A stretch of DNA of 6,580 nt, taken from positions 1 through 6,580 of the forward strand of contig VFLF01000422.1 of assembly GCA_009885185.1 (NCBI GenBank), written 5' to 3'. The DNA comes from Nitrosomonadales bacterium (GTDB lineage: Bacteria; Pseudomonadota; Gammaproteobacteria; Burkholderiales; SG8-41). Position numbers and translations under genes: made by a program. Of the stretch, positions 5,757 through 6,580 are shown in pieces (position 1 is the first letter of the stretch; every line of letters starts with the position of its first letter). The notes below the pieces were generated by a model that made no database searches, was not told where the DNA came from, and was given only the letters and a program-made list of their open reading frames with translations.

Positions 5757-6580
5757 ATGCGAAACGCTCATGGCCTGACATTTTTGTCGTTGCATCCGGT
5801 GATCGGTGCCGAATGCGCTGGCGTGGATATCAGCCAGCCGATTTCGCTGGACATCGCCGAGGTGATTCACGACGGCATGGATCGTTTTGGCGTGCTGGTG
5901 TTCCGGCAGGGCAAGCCGCTCACCACCGAGGAACAGTTGCGCTTTGCTCGCAGCCTCGGCGAACTCGAAGGGCTGTACACCAGAATAGAAGCCGAGCAGG
6001 GCATGCGGCTGGAAACGCCGCTGCTGTCGGATATCTCCAACCTTGCGCCGGGCAATACGCTGCTGCCGCCGGAGGATCGCAAGCGTCTTTTTAATCTGGG
6101 CAACCGACTGTGGCACAGTGACAGCAGCTACAAAAAAATCCCCGCCAAGTATTCGGCGCTGTGCGCGCACGTGATTCCACCGGCGGGCGGCAACACCGAA
6201 TTTGCCGACATGCGCGCGGCGTGGGACATGCTCGATGTGTCGATCAAAGATCAGATTAAGAACCTCGTGGCCGAGCACAGCCGGATTTTCTCGAAGGGTA
6301 CGCTGGGGTTTCAGTTTACTGAGAAAGAGTTGCACGACTTCGCGCCGGTTCGCCAGCCGCTGGTGCGCACGCATCCGCGCACCGGGCGGCATTCGCTGTA
6401 TTTGTCATCACACGCCGGGCGCATTGTCGGTATGCCGCAGGTGGAGGCGCTGATGCTGCTGCGCGAGCTCACCGAGCACGCGACGCAGCGCGAGTTTGTC
6501 TACAGCCACCGCTGGCGCGTGGGCGATTTGGTGATGTGGGACAATCGCGTCACCATGCATCGCGCGCGGCCGTACAACGA
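5757..6580 (+). CDS. TfdA-like Fe(II)/2-oxoglutarate-dependent dioxygenase (3' end cut by window)
   Basis: The frame is open from ATG 5757 to the window end: 274 complete codons and no stop. TfdA-family proteins are about 280-300 residues, so only the C-terminal tip is missing. The iron-binding facial triad is visible as H120-x-D122 in LWHSDSSY and H268 in MWDNRVTMH. Their spacing matches H113/D115/H262 of 2,4-D dioxygenase TfdA. T147 in GGNTEF fits the 2-oxoglutarate-contacting Thr, and the stretches around 120-155 and 238-270 read very like TfdA. The Arg that binds the 2-oxoglutarate distal carboxylate would lie just past the edge. Known family reaction: oxidative decarboxylation of 2-oxoglutarate coupled to hydroxylation, and for TfdA ether cleavage of an aryloxyacetate to phenol plus glyoxylate. 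The protein is probably cytoplasmic. No start codon lies in frame upstream before a TAA at 5703-5705, so the start is well bounded, but no good Shine-Dalgarno is seen. It is divergent from a five-gene operon. Family is certain; substrate is unknown. Confidence 0.93.
   Translation, partial: MRNAHGLTFLSLHPVIGAECAGVDISQPISLDIAEVIHDGMDRFGVLVFRQGKPLTTEEQLRFARSLGELEGLYTRIEAEQGMRLETPLLSDISNLAPGNTLLPPEDRKRLFNLGNRLWHSDSSYKKIPAKYSALCAHVIPPAGGNTEFADMRAAWDMLDVSIKDQIKNLVAEHSRIFSKGTLGFQFTEKELHDFAPVRQPLVRTHPRTGRHSLYLSSHAGRIVGMPQVEALMLLRELTEHATQREFVYSHRWRVGDLVMWDNRVTMHRARPYN

Noticed and set aside
5640..6392. A 251-codon upstream extension of the MmgE/PrpD frame, giving a 705-residue open frame on the minus strand
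   Set aside because: It runs antisense through the TfdA-like gene, has no resemblance to the MmgE/PrpD family, and the family N-terminus starts cleanly at ATG 5639. High GC content readily leaves antisense frames open.

Overview
The window looks like chromosomal DNA from a GC-rich (roughly 60% by eye) betaproteobacterium, most likely Burkholderiales or a relative. The main reason is two adjacent genes for Bug-family (TctC-like) periplasmic solute-binding proteins, a family greatly expanded in that group. Next to them are a TfdA-like dioxygenase, an MmgE/PrpD protein and a flavin hydroxy-acid oxidase, a mix common in accessory carboxylic-acid catabolism loci of soil and water betaproteobacteria. 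No tRNA, rRNA, CRISPR array, insertion sequence or phage gene was seen.

Layout from right to left. At 5757-6580 (+) lies the 5' part of a TfdA-like Fe(II)/2-oxoglutarate dioxygenase gene, cut by the window end. A 117-bp divergent intergenic region (5640-5756) separates it from five genes on the minus strand. In transcription order these are an MmgE/PrpD-family protein (5639-4275), an FMN-dependent alpha-hydroxy-acid oxidase/dehydrogenase (4269-3103), an aldo/keto reductase (3100-2141), Bug protein A (2139-1153) and Bug protein B (1110-121, TTG start). The gaps are 5, 2, 1 and 42 bp, so they almost certainly form one operon. The last 120 bp (1-120) hold no gene I can support. An inverted repeat spans the final stop codon.

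How the genes may work together (inference): the two Bug proteins would capture a carboxylated compound in the periplasm. The dioxygenase would hydroxylate or cleave it; TfdA itself cleaves aryloxyacetates to a phenol and glyoxylate. The hydroxy-acid oxidase, aldo/keto reductase and MmgE/PrpD protein would process hydroxy-, oxo- or unsaturated acid intermediates. The substrate cannot be read from the sequence. No membrane transporter subunits (TctA/TctB) and no regulator lie in the window.

The points most worth a second look are: a Phe in place of the usual active-site Tyr in the flavoenzyme; an MmgE/PrpD protein whose putative active-site motifs depart from the cis-aconitate decarboxylase pattern; back-to-back candidate promoters sharing a -35 region between the dioxygenase and the operon; and the gene combination itself as a possible uncharacterised catabolic module.
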